Of a stretch of DNA of 64,000 nt, positions 1 to 8,687 are shown in pieces. The notes under the pieces are model-generated. The model was not told the origin of the DNA, did not search any database, and worked only from the letters and a program-made list of their open reading frames with translations. Source of the stretch: Hymenobacter nivis (GTDB lineage: Bacteria > Bacteroidota > Bacteroidia > Cytophagales > Hymenobacteraceae). Every line of letters begins with the position of its first letter. The stretch's first letter is position 1. Both the position numbers and the translations under genes were made by a program. Where the stretch lies: contig NZ_CP029145.1 in assembly GCF_003149515.1 (NCBI RefSeq), positions 2,356,001-2,420,000 of the forward strand, in the 5' to 3' direction.

Positions 1-98
1 CCCTACTGAAGGGACCGAGTAGCCCCGCGTAAAAAAACGCGGCGCATTGCCGATTGCGGGCGAATTTTGCAGCTTCGTTACCACGCCGCCCGGTTCCT
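1..98 (+). other. Left edge: possible tail of upstream gene and small hairpin
   Basis: A reading frame entering from the left edge stops at TAG 20-22. It is too short to identify; in many bacteria truB precedes ribF, so a TruB tail is possible but not shown. Positions 25-30 and 37-42 form a 6-bp GC-rich stem around an A-rich loop, without a clear T run, so it is only a weak terminator candidate. Confidence 0.2.
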
Positions 99-1046
99 AT
101 GCTCGTTATCCGCGACCCCGCCGACTTTCCCCGCTTGCAAAATGCCGTCGTCACAAGCGGCACCTTCGACGGGGTGCACCGCGGGCACCAGCGCATTCTG
201 GCGCGGCTGCGCGAGGCGGCCGATGCGGCCGGTGGGCCGGCGGTGGTCATCACCTACTGGCCCCACCCGCGCCTGGTGCTGGGGCCCCCACCCTCGCACC
301 CCGAGCTACTGGAGTTGCAGCTGCTCAACACCTTAGACGAGCGCATTGCCCGGCTGGCGGCGTTCGGCGTCGACTACCTGCTGATTGTGCCCTTCACCCG
401 CGAATTTGCGCAGTGGACGTCAGAAGAGTACATCCAGCGCCTGCTGCTGGACACCGTGGGGGCCCGGCACCTGGTGATTGGCTACGACCACCGCTTCGGC
501 AAAAACCGCGAGGGCGGCTTCGACTACCTCAGCCAGCACGCGGCCCGCTACGGCTTCGACGTGGAGGAAATTCCGCGGGCCGACATCGACGCGGTGGGCG
601 TGAGCAGCACCCGCATCCGGGCGGCGCTGCGCGGGCACGACGTGGCCACCGCCACCCGCTACCTGGGCTACGAATACCCCGTAACCGGCCGCGTGGTAAC
701 GGGCCAGCAGCTGGGCCGCACCATCGGCTACCCTACTGCTAACCTGCACGTTGCGGAACCTTTGAAGCTGGTACCGGCCCAGGGCATTTATGCGGTGTGG
801 GCCACCACGGCGGCCGGCACCCGGCACCGGGGCATGCTCAGCATCGGGGTGCGGCCCACCGTCGGGGCGGGGCTGGCCCAAACCATTGAGGTGAATTTGC
901 TTGATTTCAGCGGCGACCTGTACGGGCAATTACTGACGCTGGAATTCGTTGCCTGGCTGCGCGGCGAGGAGAAATACAACGGCCTCGACGCCCTCAAGGC
1001 CCAGCTCGCGCTGGACGCCGAGGCTACCCGGGCGGCCCTGGCATAG
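99..1046 (+). CDS. ribF: Bifunctional riboflavin kinase / FAD synthetase
   Basis: Phosphorylates riboflavin to FMN and adenylates FMN to FAD in the cytoplasm. The 315-aa product has the usual length. The N-terminal nucleotidyltransferase half shows the start TSGTFDGVHRGHQRIL with the GxxDGxHxGH signature, then GYDHRFGKNREG and VSSTRIRAAL (the S-S/T-x-IR motif). The C-terminal flavokinase half shows GRTIGYPTANL, the PTAN motif that binds Mg-ATP, and GVRPTVG. The ATG at 99 was chosen because the product then begins MLVIRDPADF, a normal RibF start; an upstream in-frame start at 54 would add 15 unconserved residues. Downstream comes a palindromic repeat, so the gene is probably the end of its transcript. 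Confidence 0.95.
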   Translation: MLVIRDPADFPRLQNAVVTSGTFDGVHRGHQRILARLREAADAAGGPAVVITYWPHPRLVLGPPPSHPELLELQLLNTLDERIARLAAFGVDYLLIVPFTREFAQWTSEEYIQRLLLDTVGARHLVIGYDHRFGKNREGGFDYLSQHAARYGFDVEEIPRADIDAVGVSSTRIRAALRGHDVATATRYLGYEYPVTGRVVTGQQLGRTIGYPTANLHVAEPLKLVPAQGIYAVWATTAAGTRHRGMLSIGVRPTVGAGLAQTIEVNLLDFSGDLYGQLLTLEFVAWLRGEEKYNGLDALKAQLALDAEATRAALA

Positions 1047-1087
1047 TCGTTGTTGCGTTGCTTTACCTAAACCGTAAACCGTAAACC

Positions 1088-1200
1088 GTCATGCTCATCT
1101 GGCGGCCGCGCAGCCGAAGCATCTCTATCGCGTCGTTAACCGATTGATTTAGTACGCGGTAGAGGTGCTTCAGCTGCGCGGATGCCAGATGAGCATGGCG
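1088..1200. repeat. Nested palindromic repeat, copy a
   Basis: Inverted repeat of about 113 bp between ribF and the next gene. The outer arms contain CATGCTCATCTGGC and its complement GCCAGATGAGCATG. The inner arms contain GAAGCATCTCTA and the near-complement TAGAGGTGCTTC. It belongs to a family found at least eight times in this window (see copies b-h). No coding potential is seen. It could act as a terminator or as a REP-like element. Confidence 0.8.
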
Positions 1201-1252
1201 ACTTTATTAGTATAAAGTGCCTTTTCCGACCTACCTATTACCTATTCTTTTA

Positions 1253-2566
1253 ATGATGAATATTTTGCGGTTATTTTTAGTGAGCTGCTTTTGCCTGGGG
1301 ACCCTGGGTGCGGCCCGGGCCCAGGGTAAACTCAGCGGCGTGGTGCAGGACTCGGTGACGCACGAGCCGCTGGCGTTTTCGAGCGTATTTCTGGCCAACA
1401 CCACGCTGGGAGTCACCACCAACGAGCTGGGCCGGTTTGAGTTTGCCAAGGTGCCGACGGGCACGTACAGCGTGGTAGGCTCGTACGTGGGCTACCGCCT
1501 GGCCAAGCAGGTAGTCACCATCACCAGCACCCCGCAGCAGATTACGCTGGTGCTGGCTGCCACCGGCAACCAGCTGGCCGAAGTGGTGGTCGAATCGACC
1601 CCTAACGACCCCAAGGACTACCAGAAATTTATGGACCAATTCCTGGGCCGCACCGCATTTTCGGATCAGTCGCACATCGTGAACCCCAAGGACGTCATCG
1701 TGAACTACGACGACTCGACCAAGGACCTGACGGCCCGCTCGCGCAAGTTTGTGCAGATTGACAACGACGCCCTGGGCTACCACGTGAAGTATTACGGCCT
1801 GCGCTTCAGCAGCAACGACGAGGACGGCTCACTGAGCTTTTATGGCGAGCCGGTGTTTGAGGAAATGACCCCGCGCGACGAGCGCCAGCAGCGCCAGTGG
1901 GCCGCCAACCGCGCCACGGCTTACAACGGCTCGTTCAACCACTTCCTGAAAAGCGTGTACGATAACCGCGTGGCGGCCGAAGGCTTCCTCACCCAGCACG
2001 TACGCGTGGTGGTGAACAACCGCTTCGAACTGACCGACAGCCTGCGCCGCACCCTGCTCACCCAGCGCCCCAACGGCCAGTTCAGCAAGGCCGAGAAGGA
2101 CTCGCTGACCAAGTGGAACCGGGCCGCGCCAGTAACGGCCACGGTGTATCCCGAGGCGCTGCCCATCGACAGCATCCGCCGGGTATCGGCCGATGGCCAG
2201 CACGTGTATTTGCGCTTCACAGGCGAGCTGCAAGTGGCCCACTTCGGAGAGGCCCCCGACCCCAAGTACGGCCGGCCCATGTCGCCGCTGGGGGCCACGG
2301 CCAAGCCCTACCCCACCCTGCGGCAGGTGTCGCGGCTGCGGCTGCAAGGCCACGAGGCGGAAATCCAGTCCAACGGCTCGCTGATAAACCCGTTCGACGT
2401 GTCGGCTGGCGAGTACTGGGGATTTGAGAAAATAGGTGAATTTTTGCCACTTAATTACGTGCCGCCCATTGCGGCGGCGCCCGCGCCGGCGGCGGCGCCC
2501 GTCCGTTCCACCACTCCCACTCGTTCCGCCACCCCTACGCGTTCTGCCGCATCCACCCGCCCATGA
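1253..2566 (+). CDS. Secreted CarboxypepD_reg-like domain protein
   Basis: Product of about 437 aa. Residues 1-24 form a signal peptide ending ...GAARAQ. Residues 25-110 match the carboxypeptidase-regulatory-like beta-sandwich ([36 protein letters not shown]), which in Bacteroidota usually begins surface or outer-membrane proteins. The middle part is not recognised. The C-terminus is low complexity, rich in Ala, Pro, Thr and Arg (APAPAAAP and repeated TPTRSA). The start at 1253 (MMNIL) was chosen because the signal peptide then begins normally; a GTG at 1217 is in frame. The stop overlaps the start of the CoA-transferase gene (ATGA), so the two are probably translationally coupled. The function is unknown. 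Confidence 0.75.
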   Translation: MMNILRLFLVSCFCLGTLGAARAQGKLSGVVQDSVTHEPLAFSSVFLANTTLGVTTNELGRFEFAKVPTGTYSVVGSYVGYRLAKQVVTITSTPQQITLVLAATGNQLAEVVVESTPNDPKDYQKFMDQFLGRTAFSDQSHIVNPKDVIVNYDDSTKDLTARSRKFVQIDNDALGYHVKYYGLRFSSNDEDGSLSFYGEPVFEEMTPRDERQQRQWAANRATAYNGSFNHFLKSVYDNRVAAEGFLTQHVRVVVNNRFELTDSLRRTLLTQRPNGQFSKAEKDSLTKWNRAAPVTATVYPEALPIDSIRRVSADGQHVYLRFTGELQVAHFGEAPDPKYGRPMSPLGATAKPYPTLRQVSRLRLQGHEAEIQSNGSLINPFDVSAGEYWGFEKIGEFLPLNYVPPIAAAPAPAAAPVRSTTPTRSATPTRSAASTRP

Positions 2567-3264
2567 TTAATAAAGTAGTTGAGGGCCCCCAGGCCGCCCT
2601 TCAGGGCCTGGCCGACGGCATGACCCTGATGCTGGGCGGCTTCGGCCTGTGCGGCATCCCCGAAAATTCCATCCAGGAAATTTTACGCCTGGGCGTGAAG
2701 GACTTAACCTGCATCAGCAACAACGCTGGGGTGGACGACTTCGGCATTGGGCGGCTGCTGCAAACGCGGCAGGTGCGCAAGATGATTGCCAGCTACGTGG
2801 GCGAGAACGCCGAATTTGAGCGCCAGCTGCTGAGCGGCGAGCTGGAAGTGGACCTGGTGCCGCAGGGCACGCTGGCCGAGCGCATCCGCGCCGGCGGGGC
2901 GGGCATCCCGGCCTTCTACACGCCGGCCGGCTACGGCACGGAGGTAGGCGAAGGCAAGGAAAGCCGGGAGTTCGGCAGCAAAATGTACCTGCTCGAAACT
3001 GGCCTGACGGCCGATTTTGCCTTCGTGAAAGCCTGGAAGGGCGACACCGCCGGCAACCTCATCTACAAAGGCACGGCCCGCAACTTCAACCCGATGATGG
3101 CCACGGCCGGCAAAATCACGGTGGCCGAAGTGGAAGAGCTGGTGCCCGCCGGGGCCCTCGACCCCAATCAAATCCACACGCCGGGCATCTTTGTGCAGCG
3201 CATTTTTGAGGGCCAGCACTACGAGAAGCGCATCGAGCAGCGCACCGTGCGGGCGGTGGGGTAA
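2563..3264 (+). CDS. scoA: 3-oxoacid CoA-transferase subunit A
   Basis: Alpha subunit (233 aa, normal length) of a succinyl-CoA:3-ketoacid CoA-transferase of family I. It moves CoA between succinyl-CoA and acetoacetate in ketone-body or short-chain acid use. The glycine-rich CoA-binding segment [14 protein letters not shown] and the segments [16 protein letters not shown] and [25 protein letters not shown] are typical of SCOT subunit A. The beta subunit normally follows directly, but here it lies 1.6 kb downstream, behind a serine hydrolase gene and two palindromic repeats. The exact acyl substrate cannot be read from the sequence; AtoD-type activity is the close alternative. Confidence 0.93.
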   Translation: MINKVVEGPQAALQGLADGMTLMLGGFGLCGIPENSIQEILRLGVKDLTCISNNAGVDDFGIGRLLQTRQVRKMIASYVGENAEFERQLLSGELEVDLVPQGTLAERIRAGGAGIPAFYTPAGYGTEVGEGKESREFGSKMYLLETGLTADFAFVKAWKGDTAGNLIYKGTARNFNPMMATAGKITVAEVEELVPAGALDPNQIHTPGIFVQRIFEGQHYEKRIEQRTVRAVG

Positions 3265-3284
3265 GGCGGATTGTCAAGCAATAG

Positions 3285-3330
3285 GAACGTCATGCTGAAC
3301 GCAGCGCAGCGGAGTCGAAGCATGACGTTC
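3285..3330. repeat. Short palindromic repeat, copy b
   Basis: The 12-bp arms GAACGTCATGCT (3285-3296) and AGCATGACGTTC (3319-3330) are perfect complements around a short GC-rich loop containing GTCGAAGC. It looks like a reduced copy of the nested palindrome family, lacking the inner arms. It lies between scoA and the serine hydrolase gene. Confidence 0.7.
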
Positions 3331-3365
3331 TTTCAAATTCGTTATTAAAGCATCGTCTTTTTCGC

Positions 3366-4661
3366 ATGAAAAAACTGCTTCTCCCGCTGCTGCTGGCCCT
3401 GGGCAGCCTGGGGGCCCTGGCCCAGCCCGGCCGCACGCCCGTGCTGCAAGTTGCCTCGCCCGCCGCCGTGGGTATGAGCGCCGCCGGCTTGCAGCGCATC
3501 GACCAGCTGCTGCGCGAATACACGGCCGCGGGGCGCGAGCCAGGGGCCATCGGCTTCATCGCCCGCGACGGCAAAATCATTTACCGCCAGGCGTTTGGCC
3601 TGAACGACGTGGCCGCGCGCACGCCGCTCTCGTCCGAAGCCATCGTGCGCATCGCCTCGCAAACCAAGGCCATCACCAGCGTAGGGGCTATGCTGCTGTT
3701 TGACCAAGGCCGGTTCAAGCTCGACGACCCGCTCTCGAAGTACCTGCCGGCCTTTGCCCACCCTCGGGTGCTGGCTACGTTCAATGAAAAGGACTCGACC
3801 TACACCACCGTGCCAGCGCGCAGCGAAATCACTATTCGCCAGCTGTTCACGCACACCTCGGGCATCGGCTACCCGGTCATCGGCAGCAAGGAGGCGCGGG
3901 CTATTTATGCCAGGGCGCACATTCCCAGTGGGGTGGGTACGCCGGGCGGCACCCTGGCGGCGGCCATCGACGCGCTGGGGCCCCTGCCGCTGCTGCACGA
4001 GCCAGGCGAAAAGTTCACCTACGGCCTGAGCGTGGACGTGCTGGGCCGGCTCATCGAAGTGCTTTCGGGCCAGCCCCTGGACCAGTACCTGCGTGCCCGC
4101 ATTTTTGAGCCGCTGGGCATGCGGGATACCTACTTCTACCTGCCCGCCGTGCTCCAGCCGCGCCTGGTGGGCCTCTACACCGAAGACGCGGCGAAAAATA
4201 CGGTGCCGCTGGTGGCGCTGGGGGCCCTGCGGGCCGATTATCCCAAGGCCACGGGCACGTACTTTTCGGGCGGCGGGGGCCTGTCGAGCACTATCGACGA
4301 CTACGCCATATTCCTGCAAATGCTGCTGAACGGCGGCGAGTACCGCGGCCGCCGCTTCCTCAAGCCCGAGACCGTGGCCCTGATGACCCAGAACCAGATG
4401 GGGGCCGTGCGCCAGGGCGACAACAAGTTTGGCCTGGGCTTCAGCATCGTCACGGCCGCGGGCGCGGCCCAGAGCGGCCTCACCGAGGGCTCGTACGAGT
4501 GGGGCGGCATTTTTGGTACCACGTACTGGGTCGACCCCAAAGAGAAAATCGTGGCCCTGCTCTACACCCAAAAGTGGCCCAACACCACGGCCGCTGACCT
4601 CCCCGCCAAGTTCAAACGCCTGGTATACGAGGCCATCCTGAAGCGCCACGCCCCGCAGTAG
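3366..4661 (+). CDS. Secreted serine hydrolase, beta-lactamase (class C / EstB-like) family
   Basis: The 431-aa product begins with a clear signal peptide (MKKLLLPLLLALGSLGALAQ). The SxxK motif is SQTK at residues 98-101, with serine the nucleophile. A Tyr-containing second motif, FTYGLS around Y219, stands in place of YxN. The C-terminal GGIFGTTYWVDP takes the place of the KTG/HxG box. This pattern is typical of beta-lactamase-fold esterases and peptidases (Pfam Beta-lactamase), not necessarily of antibiotic resistance. The protein is expected to act in the periplasm. The gene sits between the two CoA-transferase subunit genes and is flanked by palindromic repeats on both sides, which suggests later insertion. 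The substrate is unknown. Confidence 0.9.
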   Translation: MKKLLLPLLLALGSLGALAQPGRTPVLQVASPAAVGMSAAGLQRIDQLLREYTAAGREPGAIGFIARDGKIIYRQAFGLNDVAARTPLSSEAIVRIASQTKAITSVGAMLLFDQGRFKLDDPLSKYLPAFAHPRVLATFNEKDSTYTTVPARSEITIRQLFTHTSGIGYPVIGSKEARAIYARAHIPSGVGTPGGTLAAAIDALGPLPLLHEPGEKFTYGLSVDVLGRLIEVLSGQPLDQYLRARIFEPLGMRDTYFYLPAVLQPRLVGLYTEDAAKNTVPLVALGALRADYPKATGTYFSGGGGLSSTIDDYAIFLQMLLNGGEYRGRRFLKPETVALMTQNQMGAVRQGDNKFGLGFSIVTAAGAAQSGLTEGSYEWGGIFGTTYWVDPKEKIVALLYTQKWPNTTAADLPAKFKRLVYEAILKRHAPQ

Positions 4662-4684
4662 GGCCCCCAGGGCTTTAGAGTTGC

Positions 4685-4847
4685 TACCGAATAAAAAATT
4701 GTACAAAACAGAACATCACGCAGCAAGGAATCTTTCCCGCAGCAGCAAGCCCTAATTAGTTGAGCAGTAGAGATATTTCTGCTCTGCTTGATGCGCGGAA
4801 TGCGCGGCATGACGTTCTGCTTTTACTAATTCAAGAACAAGTCTTTC
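4685..4847. repeat. Nested palindromic repeat, copy c (degenerate)
   Basis: Imperfect inverted repeat. The inner part runs from CAGAACATCACGC (from 4709) to GGCATGACGTTCTG (ending 4819). The flanks resemble those of copy f at 26631-26783 (AATAAAAA on the left, CTAATTCAAGAA on the right). It is more diverged than the other copies. It separates the serine hydrolase gene from scoB. Confidence 0.55.
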
Positions 4848-4866
4848 AATTAAAATCTCTCTCCCC

Positions 4867-5532
4867 ATGCTTGACAAACACGGCATTGCCCGGCGCATTG
4901 CGCAGGAAGTAAAAGATGGTTCCTACGTCAACCTCGGCATCGGCATTCCAACGCTGGTGGCCAACTACATTCCGGCCGGCATCCACGTCGATCTACAGTC
5001 TGAGAACGGGCTACTCGGCATGGGGCCCTTCCCCACCGAGGCCGAAGTGGACCCCGACCTCATCAACGCCGGCAAGCAGACCGTGACCACGCTGCCCGGC
5101 TCCAGCCTGTTTTCGTCGGCCGACTCGTTCGGCATGATCCGGGGCGAGCACGTGGACCTGACCATTCTCGGGGCCATGGAGGTGAGCGAAAGCGGCGACA
5201 TCGCCAATTGGAAGATACCCGGCAAGATGGTGAAGGGCATGGGCGGCGCCATGGACCTGGTGGCCTCGGCCAAAAACATCATCGTGGCCATGCAGCACGT
5301 TGCCCGCGACGGCTCCAGCAAGCTGCTGCCAGCCTGCACGTTGCCCCTTACCGGCCTGCGCTGCGTGAAGAAAATCGTGACCGAGCTGGCCGTGCTCGAC
5401 GTGACGCCCGACGGCTTCGTGCTGCGCGAGCGGGCCCCGGGCGTGAGCGTGGCCCAGATTCGGGCCGCCACTTCCGGCAAGCTGGTGGTGCCCGGCCCCG
5501 ACGAGGACGTACCGGAAATGGTGCTGTCCTAA
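4867..5532 (+). CDS. scoB: 3-oxoacid CoA-transferase subunit B
   Basis: Beta subunit (221 aa) partnering ScoA. The catalytic glutamate lies in the conserved [10 protein letters not shown] segment, where it forms the glutamyl-CoA intermediate. [32 protein letters not shown] and [13 protein letters not shown] are further family signatures. The C-terminus includes [19 protein letters not shown]. The product is a normal-length, intact subunit, so the enzyme is probably functional although its genes are separated. The gene probably needs its own promoter, or transcription that reads through from the serine hydrolase. Confidence 0.93.
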   Translation: MLDKHGIARRIAQEVKDGSYVNLGIGIPTLVANYIPAGIHVDLQSENGLLGMGPFPTEAEVDPDLINAGKQTVTTLPGSSLFSSADSFGMIRGEHVDLTILGAMEVSESGDIANWKIPGKMVKGMGGAMDLVASAKNIIVAMQHVARDGSSKLLPACTLPLTGLRCVKKIVTELAVLDVTPDGFVLRERAPGVSVAQIRAATSGKLVVPGPDEDVPEMVLS

Positions 5533-5618
5533 AAAGTGGGGTGCAGGGCCCCGGCACGGTTGTTTCTCGCGTTGCGGCGCAACACGCAACGGGCCGTGCC
5601 CAAACCTTGCGCTCGTTT

Positions 5619-5648
5619 ATCTTATATATTATAAATAATATATAAGAT
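5619..5648. repeat. AT-only perfect palindrome
   Basis: The 14-bp arms 5619-5632 and 5635-5648 are perfectly complementary with a 2-base spacer and are almost entirely A and T, in a GC-rich genome. It lies 87 bp after the scoB stop. It could be a transcription terminator, a protein-binding operator or a cruciform site. Confidence 0.6.
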
Positions 5649-5774
5649 TTAAAGGCCTGCCTTTTTTCTTAGGTTACCAGACAGCTGGCCAGAATTTGAG
5701 GAGTAGTTGGGGGCAGAAAGCGCATTCCGAGTGGTCAAGTTTTCTTTATCAAAAATTAATTATGGCTAGTATTT

Positions 5775-5782
5775 TACCTTTG
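5775..5782 (+). promoter_or_regulatory. Possible Bacteroidota -7 box (TAnnTTTG)
   Basis: TACCTTTG matches the Bacteroidota sigma-ABfr -7 consensus and lies shortly upstream of the decayed secreted-protein gene. No convincing TTG -33 element is seen at the expected distance, so the call is weak. Confidence 0.3.
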
Positions 5783-5807
5783 TTCAATTAATTGCTAAGT
5801 ACTTTTT

Positions 5808-6470
5808 GTCAAAAAATCTATAGCCGCCGCAATACTTGTTGGGTTTTCGGGCGGGGCTTGTGCGCAGGTGCCCGCCCGGCCCGGCAGCATTACGGTGGCC
5901 ATCGAGCCTATTTACAACGACGTGACGGCCGTTCACCGCTGGCTGCTGGGCGAGAACTGCCGGCGGCAGTGGGCGGCCCCGGTGAAGATGCGGGTGTTTC
6001 ATTTGGCCACCAAAAAAAGCGGACTGAAAATTCTGGAGCGCGGCGGCCTGCAAACCAAGTCGCTACGGATGCAGGACACCACCGGGTAGCAGTGGGTGCT
6101 GCGCACCCTCCAGAAGTGCCCGGCGCGGGGCCTGCCGCCCGCGCTGCGGCCCACCATTGCCAAGGATATTTTACAGGACCAGGTGTCGGCCTCGCACCCC
6201 TACGCGGCCGTGGCGGTGCCGCCGCTGGCCGCCGCCCTAGGCATTCCGCACGCCTACCCGGGGGTGGTACACGTGCCCGACGACCCGGCCCTGGGGCCCT
6301 ACCGCGCCGATTTTGCCAACCAAGTGTTCCTGTTTGAGGCGCGCGAGCAGCTCGATGCCGACAAAACGGACAACATGGTGAAGACCTGGGGCCGCCCGCG
6401 AAAAGACAAAGACAACCGCATCGACCAGGCCACGGTGCTCCGGGCCGGGCCGTTTTTTTCGGCTAGCATA
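5808..6470 (+). pseudogene. Remnant of a large secreted/outer-membrane protein gene (metallophosphoesterase-type suspected)
   Basis: One reading frame codes for a signal-peptide-like start (KKSIAAAILVGFSGGACAQ), then ITVAIEPIYNDVTAVHRW, RVFHLATKKSGLKILERGG and, after an in-frame TAG at 6087-6089, QWVLRTLQKCPARGLPP, ILQDQVSASHPYAAVAVPP and VPDDPALGPYRADFANQVF. The frame continues cleanly across the TAG. No ATG, GTG or TTG start precedes the signal peptide. Homology fades after about 6460. From memory these segments resemble the N-terminal part of long Bacteroidota proteins with a metallophosphoesterase and a BamA-like barrel; this was not verified. Start loss, an internal stop and 3' truncation together indicate a pseudogene. 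Confidence 0.7.
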
Positions 6471-6683
6471 AAACACATCACTTCCTTGTCCGTCACCGAC
6501 CTTTGCCGGCCCTTTGCGCGAGCAGCCGGGGCGCTACCCCAAAGGGCCATAACTTTCTGCTCGCTCCTTGTTATACCTTTCCCGTGCAAATGAAGGGGGT
6601 ATGAATTTACCCAAATCTAGCTGCACTTAGCTGGGCCCCGCCGCCGCTTTTTACCTCCGATTCCCACCGCATACCCTTTTCCA

Positions 6684-8006
6684 ATGAATAACCCAAAAGG
6701 GCCACTTGCCCCTGCTGAAGGCAAATTAGGCATCCTGCTGCCCGGCATGGGCGCCGTGGCCACTACCCTTATTGCCGGCGTGCTGGCCATGCGCAAAGGC
6801 ACCGCGCAGCCCATCGGCTCGCTCACGCAGATGGGCAAGCTTAGCACGTCGACCGGCAACCCCAAAATCAAGGATTTTGCGCCCCTCACTGCCCTCGATG
6901 ACCTCGAGTTTGGCGGCTGGGACGTGTACGAGGACAACGTGTACGAAGCAGCCCTGAACGCCGGCGTGCTGGATTACAAAACCCTGAAGGGCGTGCGGGC
7001 CGAGATGGAGGCCATCAAGCCGATGAAGGCGGCCTTCGACCGCCACTACGTGAAGAACCTCGACGGCACGCACATCAAAACCTACACCACCAAGGAGGAC
7101 CTGGCTCAGCAGGTGATTGACGACATCCGCAACTTCAAGGCTGAGCGCGGGTGCAGCCGCCTGGTGATGGTGTGGTGCGGCTCGACGGAGATTTACCACG
7201 AGCCCACCGAAACGCACCGCACCCTGGCCGCCTTCGAAGAAGGCCTGCGCAACAACGCGCCCAACATCGCCCCGAGCATGATTTACGCCTACGCCGCCCT
7301 CAAGGAAGGCGTGCCGTTCGTGAACGGGGCCCCCAACCTGACCGTGGACGTGCCCGCCCTGCTGGAGCTGGCTGCCACCACCAGCACGCCCGTGGCCGGC
7401 AAAGACTTCAAAACGGGGCAAACCCTGATGAAAACCATCGTGGCCCCCGGCCTCAGCGCCCGCTCGCTGGGCGTGAAGGGCTGGTTCTCTACTAATATTC
7501 TGGGCAACCGCGACGGCCTGGTGCTCGACGACCCGGATAACTTCCGCACCAAGGAAGTATCGAAGCTGAGCGTGCTCGACAGCGTGTTTCACCCCGAGGA
7601 AAACCCTGAGCTGTACGGCGATATGTACCACAAGGTGCGCATTAACTACTACCCGCCCGCCGGCGATAACAAGGAAAGCTGGGACAACATCGACATCTTC
7701 GGCTGGATGGGCTACCCGATGCAGATCAAAATCAACTTCCTCTGCCGCGACTCCATTTTGGCCGCGCCGCTGGTGCTCGACCTGGCCCTGTTCATGGACC
7801 TGGCCAAACGCGCCGGCTGGTCGGGCATTCAGGAGTGGCTCTCCTTCTACCTGAAGTCGCCGCAGACGGAGCCCAACATCCGGCCCGAGCACGACATCTT
7901 CAAGCAGCTCGTGACGTTGCACAATACGCTACGCCTGCTCATGGGCGAGGAGCCCGTGGCCGCCGCCAGCGAGGAGGCTTACCAGGACGGCCCCCAGGCT
8001 TCATAG
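6684..8006 (+). CDS. ino1: myo-Inositol-1-phosphate synthase
   Basis: Converts D-glucose-6-phosphate to 1D-myo-inositol 3-phosphate with NAD as catalytic cofactor, in the cytoplasm. The 440-aa product fits the prokaryotic MIPS size. The N-terminus GKLGILLPGMGAVATTLIAG is the nucleotide-binding segment. PFVNGAPNLTVDVPALLELA, VAGKDFKTGQTLMKTI and FSTNILGNRDG are MIPS family blocks, and KVRINYYPPAGDNKESWDN and NFLCRDSILAAPLVLDLALF follow. It is the first gene of a plus-strand group that also has a PgpA-like phosphatase, a CDP-alcohol phosphatidyltransferase and a PAP2 enzyme, so its product probably feeds inositol-lipid synthesis rather than free inositol pools. Confidence 0.95.
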   Translation: MNNPKGPLAPAEGKLGILLPGMGAVATTLIAGVLAMRKGTAQPIGSLTQMGKLSTSTGNPKIKDFAPLTALDDLEFGGWDVYEDNVYEAALNAGVLDYKTLKGVRAEMEAIKPMKAAFDRHYVKNLDGTHIKTYTTKEDLAQQVIDDIRNFKAERGCSRLVMVWCGSTEIYHEPTETHRTLAAFEEGLRNNAPNIAPSMIYAYAALKEGVPFVNGAPNLTVDVPALLELAATTSTPVAGKDFKTGQTLMKTIVAPGLSARSLGVKGWFSTNILGNRDGLVLDDPDNFRTKEVSKLSVLDSVFHPEENPELYGDMYHKVRINYYPPAGDNKESWDNIDIFGWMGYPMQIKINFLCRDSILAAPLVLDLALFMDLAKRAGWSGIQEWLSFYLKSPQTEPNIRPEHDIFKQLVTLHNTLRLLMGEEPVAAASEEAYQDGPQAS

Positions 8007-8063
8007 GGCAGGAGGGTAAGGAGGTAGAAGGGCAGGAAGGTGAGGGGGTAGGAAGGGGTAATA

Positions 8064-8160
8064 GAACATCATGCTGAACGAAGTGAAGCCTCTCTACCGC
8101 TTCGTTAAACGATTGGTTTAGTGTGCGGTAGAGATGCTTCGACTGCGCTCAGCATGACGG
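8064..8160. repeat. Nested palindromic repeat, copy d
   Basis: Begins GAACATCATGCTGA and ends TCAGCATGACGG. The inner arms contain CTCTACCGC (8092-8100) and GCGGTAGAG (8125-8133), around a loop with CGTTAAACGATTGG. It separates ino1 from the phosphatase gene. Confidence 0.8.
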
Positions 8161-8232
8161 CCTGATGCCTTCTGTAACCAGCTAACAACCAGCAACACAC
8201 AACTGGCAACCCGTTTACTTTCAAATAATTAC

Positions 8233-8682
8233 TTGTTTAAATTAATTGCCTCCGTCCTGGGCATCGGGTATGTGAAGGGCGGGGGCACGGTAGCCGCCGC
8301 CGCCACCTGCCTCGTGCTGTACCTGGCCCGTGCCGGGGGCCCCACGGTGCGGCCCTGGCCGGCGGGCCTGCTCACGGCGGGCCTGCTGGCCGGGGGCACG
8401 CTGGCCGCCCAGCGCGTCGAAGCCCAGTGGGGTAAAGACAGCTACCGCGTCGTTATCGACGAGGTGGCGGGCATGTGGGTAGGGATGTTGCTGGTGCCCA
8501 TCACGGGGCCCCGGCTGCTACTGGGGCTGGTGCTATTTCGGTTTTTTGATATTGTTAAGCCGTTGTTTATTAGAAAGATGGAGGCGCTACCGGGTGGCGT
8601 GGGCGTGATGATGGACGATGTACTGGCGGGCCTCTACACTAGCCTGCTGCTGCAAACCGCCGTGCACCTCGGCTATGTATAG
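8233..8682 (+). CDS. PgpA-like phosphatase (likely phosphatidylinositol-phosphate phosphatase)
   Basis: Small integral membrane protein (149 aa) of the phosphatidylglycerophosphatase A family. The N-terminal GIGYVKGGGTVAAAATCLV corresponds to the PgpA motif that ends in GT. SYRVVIDEVAGMW supplies the DExxG acidic motif, and FRFFDIVKP is the third family block. Several hydrophobic segments follow. The start is taken as TTG at 8233 because no ATG lies in frame before the conserved N-terminus. PgpA normally dephosphorylates phosphatidylglycerophosphate. Placed between MIPS and a CDP-alcohol phosphatidyltransferase, it more likely removes phosphate from phosphatidylinositol-phosphate, as proposed for the Bacteroides inositol-lipid cluster. 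That specificity is inferred from context. Confidence 0.85.
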   Translation: MFKLIASVLGIGYVKGGGTVAAAATCLVLYLARAGGPTVRPWPAGLLTAGLLAGGTLAAQRVEAQWGKDSYRVVIDEVAGMWVGMLLVPITGPRLLLGLVLFRFFDIVKPLFIRKMEALPGGVGVMMDDVLAGLYTSLLLQTAVHLGYV

Positions 8683-8687
8683 AGGCC

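Noticed and set aside
3366..4661. Antibiotic-resistance beta-lactamase
   Set aside because: The SxxK fold is shared by many esterases and peptidases; the YxN and KTG boxes are not the classical resistance type and no resistance context exists.
3345..4706. A 453-codon open frame on the minus strand opposite the serine hydrolase gene
   Set aside because: No motif or plausible start; it mirrors the codon bias of the plus-strand gene, which has a signal peptide and an SxxK motif.
6726..7922. A 398-codon minus-strand frame inside the inositol-phosphate synthase gene
   Set aside because: No recognisable domain, high His/Val/Gly/Gln content typical of antisense frames, and fully overlapped by a well conserved enzyme.
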